Assembly: GCF_900177425.1 (NCBI RefSeq)
Contig: NZ_LT840184.1
Location: forward strand, 3,760,263 to 3,824,262
Reading direction: 5' to 3'
DNA length: 64,000 bases
Origin: Paenibacillus uliginis N3/975
GTDB lineage: Bacteria > Bacillota > Bacilli > Paenibacillales > Paenibacillaceae
Below, one piece after another: positions 25,374 through 33,982 of this stretch. A model generated the notes under the pieces. The model was not told the origin of the DNA. It did no database searches and saw nothing but the letters and a program-made list of their open reading frames with translations. The first letter of the stretch is position 1. Each line of letters begins with the position of its first letter. The position numbers and the translations under genes are program-made.

Positions 25374-25385
25374 TGGAATAAAATT

Positions 25386-25772
25386 TTACTTAGACTGCAC
25401 TTTTAAATCTTCACCAATTAGCTTTGTACCTTCGTAAATGACACCATGGTCATAATTCTTTATATCAAAATACCCATTATAATAATCCCAAACATCTGAA
25501 CGATTTGAATACTTAGCAATAACGTCCAATATGTGATTGAATAAAATAGAAGCTTCATCTTCTGTAGGATGTCCATCAACCATAAGCCTGAATTTTTCGT
25601 CGTTTTTACCATCAAATGCAGCTGCTGTAGTATCTATTCCCTCAAGTTTCCTAAAATACTCCTCGGATTTTCCGAGTGTATCGCCTATGTCTATGCTTGT
25701 TTCCTGACTACAAGCGACAGTTAAAAATAATAAAATAAATGAAAGAGCGAATAAGCTAATTCTATTTAACAA
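25386..25772 (-). CDS. Small lipoprotein of unknown function
   Basis: 128 residues. A TTG start at 25772 is supported by AAAGGAGG with seven bases of spacing. The signal sequence ends in a lipobox, LTVAC (Cys about residue 21). The mature part is acidic and soluble and has no family I recognise. It sits alone between two CCCGTTAG motifs in the island, like a cargo cassette. Confidence 0.72.
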   Translation of the reverse strand: MLNRISLFALSFILLFLTVACSQETSIDIGDTLGKSEEYFRKLEGIDTTAAAFDGKNDEKFRLMVDGHPTEDEASILFNHILDVIAKYSNRSDVWDYYNGYFDIKNYDHGVIYEGTKLIGEDLKVQSK

Positions 25773-26338
25773 TTTATTTCCTCCTTTTTAGCATACCCGC
25801 CAATTGCTTGGAAAGATTCGTTAATTACTCAATAATATAATACCAAATATTAGAACAATCCTGCCCGTTAGTTGATAAAACGGCAGCCATTTACGAAGGC
25901 TTCCGTTTTTCGTGTGTATTAAGCTCTTGTGTCCCGTTAGCTTAATTAATTACCGGTCAATTCTAATGGCCAACCTGCGTTTTTTTCTGCAAAATCGCAC
26001 CAAAGTTTAGCAATACTAATGAATGTATCGATTAGATGATGGATAATAAATTAATGAACAAGGTATATATGTTGAGGATTAAAGATTGTTTGTATAATAT
26101 TATAAATAAATAGGATTTTGTAACGAAACAGATTGAAGAGATCCAGTTAACCTTTGATGAGAACGTTGAGAATACTTTCAGACAATTGACCCTTATCCAT
26201 AAGAGTGTGAAGTTTACAATAGTAATCTGATCATTGAACATCTAGTATTAAATTTATTGAAATGACACATTTGGCGGATAAGGCGTACTACGGGTTGTTT
26301 ATATTATCCTCGCATAATTTTTTCGAAATGGAGAGTTT
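25773..26338. other. Intergenic stretch in the island with decayed coding traces
   Basis: Contains two CCCGTTAG motifs (25864 and 25933) and a hairpin AACGGCAGCC/GGCTTCCGTT (25883-25914). There is a short plus-strand open stretch (about 26117-26229) without a start, perhaps a gene remnant. No intact gene is visible. Confidence 0.45.
25864..25940. repeat. CCCGTTAG boundary motif, copies 2 and 3
   Basis: CCTGCCCGTTAG ending 25871 and GTGTCCCGTTAG ending 25940, in the same orientation and 69 bases apart, flank a hairpin that resembles a terminator. Confidence 0.5.
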
Positions 26339-27790
26339 ATGAAAAAGACTATTGTTTTTGTATTAACGATACTTATATTATTCTCAGGATTCGCAACACA
26401 AAGTTATGCGTCGTTGTCAGATACGCAATCTGCGGCAATACAAGCGTTGCTGGATGATGCCTGTCGTATATCAGGTGTGCCGGGAATGTCAATCTCAATA
26501 CTTGCTGATGATGAAGTGTTCTACTTTTCTTCCGGGTATGCAGACCGTGAAAGTGGGTTGTCTGCAAGTGAAAATACACTATATGAGTTGGCCTCGGTCA
26601 GTAAAGCTTTTACCGGCATGGGTATTCTGCTGTTGGAAGAGCAAGGGCTGCTGTCAATGACTGACACTGTCCAAAAATATTTACCTTGGTTTACGTTAAA
26701 GTATCAAGGGAAACCTGTTGATATGCAAAGCCTTACACTCAATAACTTTCTTCACCATACTAGCGGCCTAACAAATGCTAGGCATACTCAAAATATTCCA
26801 CAAGGCAATACGCCAGATTTGCTGCAAAAGACTGTGGAAATGCTGGTAGATGCTGAGTTGGCGTTCCCTCCCGGTGAACAGTATAACTATGGAACCGTTA
26901 ATTATGACGTATTGGGTTTGGTTATTGAGATTGTGTCGGGACAAAGCTATGAAGACTTTATGAGGGAACAGGTATTTCAGCCGTTAGGTCTTCACCAGAC
27001 GTATGTTTATAAAGAAGATGCTCAAGCCACCGGACAGTTGGCACAGGGCTACCGTTCTTCCTTTTTTATGACAACTCCATATAACGCGCCGGATTATTCC
27101 GGGAATAAACCCGCAGGCTACATCATTTCTTGTACAAAAGATATGGCGCGTTGGATGGGCATACAGATGGGTATTGTGCAGGACATACCCGAAATATTCC
27201 ATACGGTTATCGAAAAATCACATCAGGGTGATATGTCTGTTCCGGCTGTCAACGAAATGTATTATGCGGCGGGCTGGTCGGTAAACGCCAACCAAACGAT
27301 TATAGAGCACCCAGGGGGCAATCCCAATTTCGGAACCGAAGTGGCCATACTGCCAAATGAACGAACAGCCGTCTGCTTGCTGACCAACGGCGCAAATATC
27401 AATAGAAGCATGGTACTAAAAGTTAAAGATATATTAGACGGCAATCTAACGCAGTCATATGAAATAAGCGGCACACAGCTTTTGGACATCATTTTATCGT
27501 CTACCACAATTATTCTTTGCCTATTGGCCGTTCTGTTCTTTCTCTTAGGATTACGCAGAAGGAAAACGAATGAGCGGCAGCCAATGACAAAAAAGCGAAT
27601 AATCGTAACAGCTATTTTGCTGATTGCTACGATTGCCCTGTGTATAATGTGCTGTGCATTAGATTGGTCAACGATACTTATTTGGCAAACATATAGTGTT
27701 CTTACAGCTTTGATTTCGTCGGCATTATTAACAGCAAGCATTACATGGTTTGTATACACTCACCGATATAATGCCTCGCTCCGAAAATAA
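26339..27790 (+). CDS. Membrane-anchored beta-lactamase-fold serine hydrolase
   Basis: 483 residues. A signal peptide (1-24) is followed by the beta-lactamase/PBP-like domain (about 30-375) and three C-terminal membrane segments from residue 382. The catalytic S-x-x-K is SVSK (Ser 86, Lys 89) and the third motif is HPG (324-326). The usual Y-x-N appears as YGT (184-186), so the Asn is replaced by Thr. Relatives include PbpE/FmtA-like esterases and D-amino-acid hydrolases; true antibiotic resistance is not implied. Flanked by CCCGTTAG motifs, so probably island cargo. Confidence 0.85.
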   Translation: MKKTIVFVLTILILFSGFATQSYASLSDTQSAAIQALLDDACRISGVPGMSISILADDEVFYFSSGYADRESGLSASENTLYELASVSKAFTGMGILLLEEQGLLSMTDTVQKYLPWFTLKYQGKPVDMQSLTLNNFLHHTSGLTNARHTQNIPQGNTPDLLQKTVEMLVDAELAFPPGEQYNYGTVNYDVLGLVIEIVSGQSYEDFMREQVFQPLGLHQTYVYKEDAQATGQLAQGYRSSFFMTTPYNAPDYSGNKPAGYIISCTKDMARWMGIQMGIVQDIPEIFHTVIEKSHQGDMSVPAVNEMYYAAGWSVNANQTIIEHPGGNPNFGTEVAILPNERTAVCLLTNGANINRSMVLKVKDILDGNLTQSYEISGTQLLDIILSSTTIILCLLAVLFFLLGLRRRKTNERQPMTKKRIIVTAILLIATIALCIMCCALDWSTILIWQTYSVLTALISSALLTASITWFVYTHRYNASLRK

Positions 27791-27860
27791 GCATTTTGTT
27801 CGTTCGCCTTATTGGTATATTGTGAAGTAGACATTTGATAACAAACAATGTTAGCACAAA

Positions 27861-27888
27861 GGGAGTGTCAGCACACTCCCTATTTTTC
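27861..27888 (+). terminator. Terminator after the serine hydrolase gene
   Basis: GGGAGTGT-CAGC-ACACTCCC, perfect 8-bp stem, followed by TATTTTTC. Confidence 0.88.
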
Positions 27889-27936
27889 GCCGTTACTTAT
27901 GGTAGGGTTCACCGCAAATGATCTCAAACTATCCTG

Positions 27937-27944
27937 CCCGTTAG
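27937..27944. repeat. CCCGTTAG boundary motif, copy 4
   Basis: ATCCTGCCCGTTAG lies between the hydrolase terminator and the tnpC stop, in the same orientation as the other three copies. Confidence 0.5.
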
Positions 27945-27959
27945 CTCAATAAAGTGCAA

Positions 27960-28340
27960 CTAAAATTTTTCGTAAATCTGAGCATAAGCCTTTTTCATTT
28001 CTTCTCGTATTTCTTTGTTCTCGTTCTCCAGTGCTTTGATTTTGCGTTTTAACGTTTCGATGAGTATATCCTTATTCGCATCATTCATCTCACGCTTTAT
28101 TTGCTTTGGAGTAGGTGCTTGTGATTGTTGACGGCGTAAGGATTCGATCCTCTCGCGGATATCTGAATGGTTATATAAACTCGCTTTCGATACACCCGAT
28201 TCTTCTGATACGCTATTGAAATTGATGCTCTTGTTGGCTCGTAAGAGGCGTTTAATCGCCTGATCTACCTTCTTTAGGGTACTCGCCTTCCGTTGGGCAT
28301 GGATTCTCTTCAGATGAGCTGTACGGTCGTAATTAGCCAT
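27960..28340 (-). CDS. tnpC: Tn554-type accessory transposition protein TnpC
   Basis: 126 residues from the ATG at 28340, overlapping the end of tnpB. Helical, basic N-terminal half with HLKRIHAQRKASTLKKVDQA and a helix-turn-helix-like SEESGVSKASLYNH. A coiled coil follows (about 85-122, ETLKRKIKALENENKEIREE). This matches TnpC of Tn554-family elements, which modulates transposition and insertion orientation. It is intact, unlike its two partner genes. Confidence 0.85.
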   Translation of the reverse strand: MANYDRTAHLKRIHAQRKASTLKKVDQAIKRLLRANKSINFNSVSEESGVSKASLYNHSDIRERIESLRRQQSQAPTPKQIKREMNDANKDILIETLKRKIKALENENKEIREEMKKAYAQIYEKF

Positions 28341-30443
28341 TTCCAGCACTCACCTTTCTTTTTGTACGGTCTTGTCTACCGAAAATGATATTGCCTTCTT
28401 GAAGGTTAGTTAGAATCCCCTGATAACGTAGTAGATTTTTCTCATTCTTCTCAGCCATATCTTCACGACCATGTTGTTTTGCTGCCTCAATAGCCTTTGA
28501 TGTGGTTTTAATATGCAGTTCATATTTCTGTACATCCAATTCAGAGAAGCCTATGGCTAAATCTTTACATGGGCTTCCTCCATTACACGTTAAGCAAGGT
28601 GGTGCTTCCATGTGAGGGCATTCACCTTTTAAACGAGCGTGGCATGTCCCATAAGGGTTATCCATTGCATTCAACTTATGGTCTTGCCATAACGCATTTA
28701 AGATCTCTGCAGGAATGTCTTCTCCCACTTTAATTTCTTGCACATCACCATTAAGGTCAAAGCTAAAAACACCTTGAGTGATTACAGTTTCAAAAGCCTT
28801 TCTTTTCGTATCGTCCAACAACTTTGCATACCGCAAGGTCATTTCAGGAGAAGCATGGGCTAACAACTCTTGGACAGTCAGAATGTCCGCTCCACCATTT
28901 AGCATCTTAACTGCATAAGTATGTCTAAACTGATGGGTTTTAAAGTGAAATACATTCCCATTTTCATCGGTGATATTCTTTTTCATAGCCAGTTCATTTA
29001 ATTGTCTCAGAAGCCAATGCTGGTTGAATGGCCTTCCTTTGCGAGCACCACGATAACGAACAAAAATTAATCCTTCTGGATTATTATCTTGATTGCTTTT
29101 TTCTTTTGAATGTTGAATGAGAACTGCAAGAATATCCGCCAACTTTTCGTCAATGGGAATTCGATGACCTTGAACATAAGTCTTTTCAATATCCGTTACA
29201 ATGGAGTATTTGCCGTTTAGTTTTACTAAGCAGTCCGAAGTTAAGCCTAACACATCGGAAACGCGCAGCCCTGTTTTAAAGGCAACCCATATGATAGGAG
29301 TTATCTCTTTAGGTAAGTAATTAATATGGGTGAATAATTGCTCTAAAACATAATCTGGAATGTAGTCAATTTGGTCAATAGATTTTTTTCGAAGCTTGGG
29401 CTTATCCTCTGGAAAAAGGAGCCTTTGTACAGGAGTTTCAGGAGCGATGTCATATTCGTAACGGTGAAGATCCTCCAGAAACTTGCCGACAACTAGAACT
29501 CCTTTGTTTATATAACGTTCAGGATGTGTATTTCTGTGCTTTATACTTCCCTTGGCATACTCGTGTAACCATTGAATATATGTTTCCATGTGAGTGCGTT
29601 TTAAGCCTCTTAAATCGTTCCAATTTGGTTCCATTGAAGACACACAAGAAAGAAAATTTGGTAAAAAACTCATATAAGCTATTGCTGAAGCCCAAGTAAA
29701 GTTGTGTTTACTCAATAGACGTAGTTTAATGTATTTTTTAATCTGAAGACGCATATTAAAACTTTCGATCTTCGTGAAATCAAGATAGTGAGCAGAATTA
29801 CTCTTGTTATAGTGAATCCCATATTTATCATGCAGTATCCTTACATCCCAGCGATCTTTTTCCCATTCTTCACGGGTGTCTGTTAATTGCACGAACTTTG
29901 AAAGAAACAATCGCAAATAGCCCGCCAAATGTGTTTTTCGTGTAACTTCGGCACGAAATGCATGTTTTTGAATCTCTTGTGTCTTATATTTCTGTTCATG
30001 CAACCAAAATAGCCATTCACGCTCTACTTTATCAATACCTAAGTCAAGCAGGGAAAATAGAGTAGGGTACTTTTCATTTAGGAATTTTGTAAATACGCTC
30101 CAGCATTGTGCCACAAAAATAGTGACGAGAGCTTTCTCAGCATAAAATAGCTCGTGATACCAAAAGTATTTTGCTTCTAAATTAACCGTAGAGCTTTTGA
30201 TTCGAATATGGATATTTTGAGTTGAGTGATTATAATTCTCCGCCAGCTTTTTAAACTGTTTGATATCTCCGATAAAATCAACATTCCATTATCATTGACC
30301 AGGAAATAAGGATTATTTACATGCTTCACGTTTATAGAACCATCAGTATGAATGGTCTTCTCAGGATAAGCAGAAAGTTCTTGCTCTAATCTCTCATGAA
30401 AGCTTAATTCCTCACGGTATGTACGTAGAATGATTTTTTTCAT
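28333..30443 (-). pseudogene. tnpB: Tn554-type tyrosine recombinase TnpB, frameshifted near its start
   Basis: The first part (from 30443, MKKIILRTYREELSFHERL) leaves frame near 30272. The second frame resumes with IGDIKQFKKLAENYNHS and runs to 28333. One base missing in a T run on the minus strand explains the break. The remainder holds the tyrosine recombinase core: Arg in FKTGLRVSDVLGL, HQFRHTYAVKML, LLAHASPEMTLRYAKL with the nucleophile Tyr, and a cysteine-rich segment CHARLKGECP...CLTCNGGSPC. Without correction the product lacks about 110 N-terminal residues. Confidence 0.88.
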
Positions 30444-30449
30444 ATTCAA

Positions 30450-31577
30450 TCACCTTGAATCCTTTATATTGATCTGAAATGCTGTCTGTGCTTTCTCCCA
30501 ATCCTTACGAATGTCATCTTCTGAAAGATGTAGGTATAGATTCATCGTGGTTTGAATCTGCGAATGTCCTAAACGTTCCTGCACTTGCTTTATGCTTTGG
30601 TTTCTTGGTAATACATCGTAGCATGTGTGTGTCTAAAAAGGTGGGGGTGAAAGTTTGCGAATTCCTGTTTTCTCCCTTAAACGCTTAAAAAGAGCTTCTA
30701 CAGCGGTAAGTGTCAGGGGCTTACCTTTATTTTCACCTCGAAGAATTACAAAAATGAAATTGGAACGAAAGTCCAACTCATCAAGGACTTCATATAAGTA
30801 GTCATCAAACAAGTCCATTAACGCTTGGGACACATATATTCCGCGCTCACCTGTTTTGAGCATGGCTCCGTTTTCTAATTCCCCTCGATCCTTTAGAAAA
30901 ATCCGATGGCCTCTGTAATCAAACTTAAAATCTTCCAAATAGAGTGAGAGGACTTCACCAATTCGCAAACCTGTTTCAAATAACACTTGGATGAGAAACT
31001 GATCTCTGATGTTTGTTGTTGCGTTTAGCACTTGCTGCACTTGTTCTTTTGAAAGTGTCTCAACATTTTTGCGTGGCTCTTTAATTTTTAATATATTTCT
31101 TATAGACGGTTTGTCCTTATGGACGTGATGCAGAAAGCTTTTATATCGTGATCTTCCTCCAGTAAATACCTGCCGCATTAACTTCTCGGACATATCATCG
31201 GTAAGCTCTTTATTTCGATACAAATAATCATAAAAGTTTGTAACAGCTGTTACTGTTAGATTAATGGTCTTTTCTGTCCTCTTTGTTTGAATCGGTTTAA
31301 GTGGAGTTATCTTGTTGCTTTCAAAAGGGCTGCGCAACCAACCAACGAATTCCACCAAGTCTTCTAATCGAATATTATTGTGATCTTTATTCGTCTCTTT
31401 TAAGTACGCAAAATACTGCTTTAACGCATAACAATACGTTTTCTGCGTATTTCTACTTTTTCCCGTATTGTCTAAGTATTTTAGGTATTTCAAAACAGGG
31501 ATCACAGGTAAACCATTTCCATCTATCAACATGTAACGTTTGTTGTTATCCTTTAGGATAACTTCTTGTACTCGCAT
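30450..31577 (-). pseudogene. tnpA: Tn554-type tyrosine recombinase TnpA, two frameshifts near the catalytic end
   Basis: The N-terminal 300 residues are intact, with an SAM-like core-binding part and the catalytic Arg in LFETGLRIGEVLSL. At 30643-30647 a run of five G (four expected) breaks the frame; restoring it gives RKLSPHLFRHTHAT. A second break near 30609-30615 precedes SIKQVQERLGHSQIQTT and MNLYLHLSEDDIRKDWEKAQ. As written, the protein stops before the H-x-x-R box and Tyr nucleophile, so it should be inactive. The start at 31577 follows GGAAGGTG. Confidence 0.88.
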
Positions 31578-31749
31578 CGACTTCACCTTCCAACATTAAT
31601 TGATTACGCTCGGTTTTTAACCTCTCTACGCCTCCCGCTATGGGCTACGCCCTCCACAAATAGAATCATATGTTGCATTTAATCTTTACATTATATACAT
31701 TGTAAACAGTAACTTCGACGTCTAAATAATGAATCTATCATATATAAAT
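31578..31749. other. tnpA leader
   Basis: AT-rich, no gene. A TATAAT-like box on the minus strand (near 31695) could serve tnpA. Confidence 0.4.
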
Positions 31750-31791
31750 ATAGTGGATATATGCTCATGAATTGAACATAGTATCCACTAT
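31750..31791. repeat. Long inverted repeat near the tnpA-side end
   Basis: ATAGTGGATATATG (31750-31763) and CATAGTATCCACTAT (31777-31791) pair with one bulge around a 13-base loop. It lies between the tnpA promoter region and the end repeats, so it could be an operator or a recombination structure. Confidence 0.6.
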
Positions 31792-31798
31792 TTATAAT

Positions 31799-31833
31799 AG
31801 TCTAATTAATTGTCAGTCTATAACTTTATTTTC
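31799..31833. repeat. Two end repeats at the tnpA-side terminus
   Basis: AGTCTAATTAATT (31799-31811) and AGTCTATAACTTTATTTTC (31815-31833) match the repeats at 24176, 25227 and, inverted, 22820-22960. They mark the probable right end of the island, next to the dnaD terminator stem. Confidence 0.65.
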
Positions 31834-31846
31834 TCTTCACAACAGA

Positions 31847-31885
31847 GGGGGCGTCCCAGGTCAATAGACCTTTTGGGACACCCCC
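31847..31885 (-). terminator. Long hairpin after dnaD, lacking a T tract
   Basis: GGGGGCGTCCC and GGGACACCCCC with inner AGGTC/GACCT. On the minus strand the following bases are CTCTGTTGTGAAG, not T-rich, so the tail may have been replaced by the inserted element. Confidence 0.6.
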
Positions 31886-31890
31886 TTGAA

Positions 31891-32652
31891 TTATCTGCCA
31901 ATATTCCTGAATTTCTGTGTATACGCTTTGGCATCCTGCGCGGTACGTACCCGGTTTCTGCTCCATTCCAGCAGAATACGGTCAATGTATCGGAAGTGCA
32001 CCTTCCCCGCAAACACAGCCTCTTTCAGAGCCAACAGGATAAGTTCATCAGGATAGCGGTCCTGATCTACCCAACCGGAGATCGTTTCCAGCTCCATTGG
32101 GGATAGCGGCCTGCCGAATTCTTTTTCAAAAATGCTAAAAAGATTTCGCTCTTCCTCCACTGGAGTAGTCTTGGAAGCAGCAGGCTTGTTGAAACGGAAG
32201 GTGTCCAAGCTCGCTGAATTATTTCCTTTACGGGAATTGTCGGCAGCTTTCGCTCCTTCTGACTCCCCTTTGCTCTCTTCGGCAAGGCAATGACCGAGCT
32301 TCGCGTATAACCCACTCAGGTTATAACGTTCGTACTGTATTCCCCGTTCTTCGTCGACATGCTCGTCAATACCAAGCAGTCCTTCTTTCATCAGCTTCTG
32401 CAAGATCATGGCTATCATTTCAGTCGTAGCCCCTGTCACCTGTTGCAGCTCTTCAAGAGAAGGGAAACCTTTGTGCTCCACCTGCTGGAATCCGAGCAAA
32501 TGGATCAGCAGCATGCATTCACTACTGTTCAAGCCGATCGTACGGTAATATCGAAGCAGTGCATACGGGATTACAGTCATCCCCTGGTTCATACCTGCAG
32601 ATGCACCGGCTGCCCAGGACACAAAATCTCCGGTACCGTTCGCTTGATTCAT
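31891..32652 (-). CDS. dnaD: Replication initiation protein DnaD
   Basis: 253 residues with an N-terminal winged helix (about 15-110, VIPYALLRYYRTIGLNSSEC onward) and a C-terminal DnaB2 domain (about 160-245, FEKEFGRPLSPMELETISGW, then ILLEWSRNRV). It helps load the helicase during replication start and restart. The ATG at 32652 is preferred with GGTGAG upstream; a GTG at 32667 directly at the asnS stop is the alternative. The order asnS-dnaD is as in B. subtilis. Confidence 0.94.
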   Translation of the reverse strand: MNQANGTGDFVSWAAGASAGMNQGMTVIPYALLRYYRTIGLNSSECMLLIHLLGFQQVEHKGFPSLEELQQVTGATTEMIAMILQKLMKEGLLGIDEHVDEERGIQYERYNLSGLYAKLGHCLAEESKGESEGAKAADNSRKGNNSASLDTFRFNKPAASKTTPVEEERNLFSIFEKEFGRPLSPMELETISGWVDQDRYPDELILLALKEAVFAGKVHFRYIDRILLEWSRNRVRTAQDAKAYTQKFRNIGR

Positions 32653-32667
32653 CGGTTTTCTCACCAC

Positions 32668-33963
32668 TTACGGATACAACCGGTACAATGTACGAGGGAA
32701 TGGAATGGTTTCACGTACATGATCCAGACCGCAGATCCAAGCCACCGTACGCTCCAGTCCAAGACCGAAGCCGGAATGAGGAACCGTTCCGTATTTACGG
32801 AGATCCATGTACCACTGATACGTATCCATGGACAGACTATGCTCTTTAAAGCGTTCTTCAAGAAGCTGTGGATCATCGATACGCTGCGAGCCACCAATAA
32901 TCTCACCATAGCCTTCAGGTGCGATCATGTCAGCACATAGAACCACTTCCGAACGATTCGGATCCGGCTTCATGTAAAATGCCTTAATGCTGGCAGGATA
33001 ATGTGTAATAAACACAGGTTTTTCGTATTTCTCTGCGATGGCCGTCTCATGTGGTGCACCAAAATCTTCGCCCCAAGGGATATCATGGCCCTCGGATTGC
33101 AAGAATTCAATCGCCTCATCATACGTAATGCGCGGGAACGGCGCCTGGATAGCCTCCAGCTTGGAAATATCGCGTCCCACCGCTTCCAGCTCCTGACGGC
33201 AGTTCTTCACGACAGATTGTACAACATGGCTAATGAACTGTTCTTGAACACGAAGACTTTCCTCGTGATCCGTAAACGCCATTTCCGGCTCAATCATCCA
33301 GAACTCGATCAGGTGACGACGGGTTTTGGATTTTTCTGCACGGAAGGTCGGTCCAAAAGAGTAAACCTTACCGAGCGCCATAGCAGCAGCCTCCATGTAA
33401 AGCTGTCCGCTTTGGGTCAGGTAGGCGTCCTCCTCGAAATATTTCGTATGGAAAAGGTTCGTTGTCCCTTCCGCAGACGTCGGTGTTAGGATCGGCGGAT
33501 CAACCAGCGTGAATCCGTTCATGTCGAAGAAATCCTGAATCGCCCGGATAATTTCCGCACGAATGACCATAATAGCACGCTGTTTCTGCGTACGTAGCCA
33601 TAAATGGCGGTGATCCATCAAATAATCGACACCATGCTCTTTGGGTGTAATCGGATAATTTTCAGTCAGATGGATGATTTCAACACCTGTAACCGTCATT
33701 TCATAACCGGATTGGCTACGGGGCTCTTCACGGATAATACCCGTTACATACAAAGAACTTTCTTGCGTCAGACTCTTTGCATCATCCCATACCTGCTCAG
33801 GTACTTCGCTTTTTACCACGACGCCCTGAATATAGCCTGTCCCGTCGCGAAGCTGAAGAAACTGAATTTTCCCGCTGGAACGTTTGTTGTTAATCCAGCC
33901 GCCAATGGTTACCGTCTCCCCGACGTGCTGGCTAACTTGACGAATCACACATTTCGTGGTCAT
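32668..33963 (-). CDS. asnS: Asparaginyl-tRNA synthetase
   Basis: 431 residues. An OB-fold anticodon domain (about 15-110, VTIGGWINNKRSSGKIQFLQ) precedes the class II catalytic core with motif 2 FGPTFRAEKSKTRRHL and motif 3 GFGLGLERTVAWICG. It charges tRNA-Asn. In B. subtilis aspB lies upstream; here ackA does. No T-box leader is seen in the 19-base gap. Confidence 0.97.
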   Translation of the reverse strand: MTTKCVIRQVSQHVGETVTIGGWINNKRSSGKIQFLQLRDGTGYIQGVVVKSEVPEQVWDDAKSLTQESSLYVTGIIREEPRSQSGYEMTVTGVEIIHLTENYPITPKEHGVDYLMDHRHLWLRTQKQRAIMVIRAEIIRAIQDFFDMNGFTLVDPPILTPTSAEGTTNLFHTKYFEEDAYLTQSGQLYMEAAAMALGKVYSFGPTFRAEKSKTRRHLIEFWMIEPEMAFTDHEESLRVQEQFISHVVQSVVKNCRQELEAVGRDISKLEAIQAPFPRITYDEAIEFLQSEGHDIPWGEDFGAPHETAIAEKYEKPVFITHYPASIKAFYMKPDPNRSEVVLCADMIAPEGYGEIIGGSQRIDDPQLLEERFKEHSLSMDTYQWYMDLRKYGTVPHSGFGLGLERTVAWICGLDHVRETIPFPRTLYRLYP

Positions 33964-33982
33964 GCATTAATCTCTCCCTTAA

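Noticed and set aside
26032..26241. Minus-strand 69-codon frame
   Set aside because: AT-rich, hydrophobic by composition, no ribosome site and no similarity recognised.
26339..27790. True beta-lactamase resistance gene
   Set aside because: The motif set and C-terminal membrane helices fit other serine hydrolases; resistance cannot be claimed.
25357..27944. Integron attC sites
   Set aside because: GTTAG-type cores occur, but no integron integrase and no paired imperfect-palindrome structure of 57 bases or more were found.
30177..30449. A separate 90-residue gene
   Set aside because: It is the 5' part of tnpB before a one-base shift; the other frame continues the same protein.
22600..31850. 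CRISPR array
   Set aside because: The end repeats are few, irregularly spaced and in both orientations; no cas genes are present.
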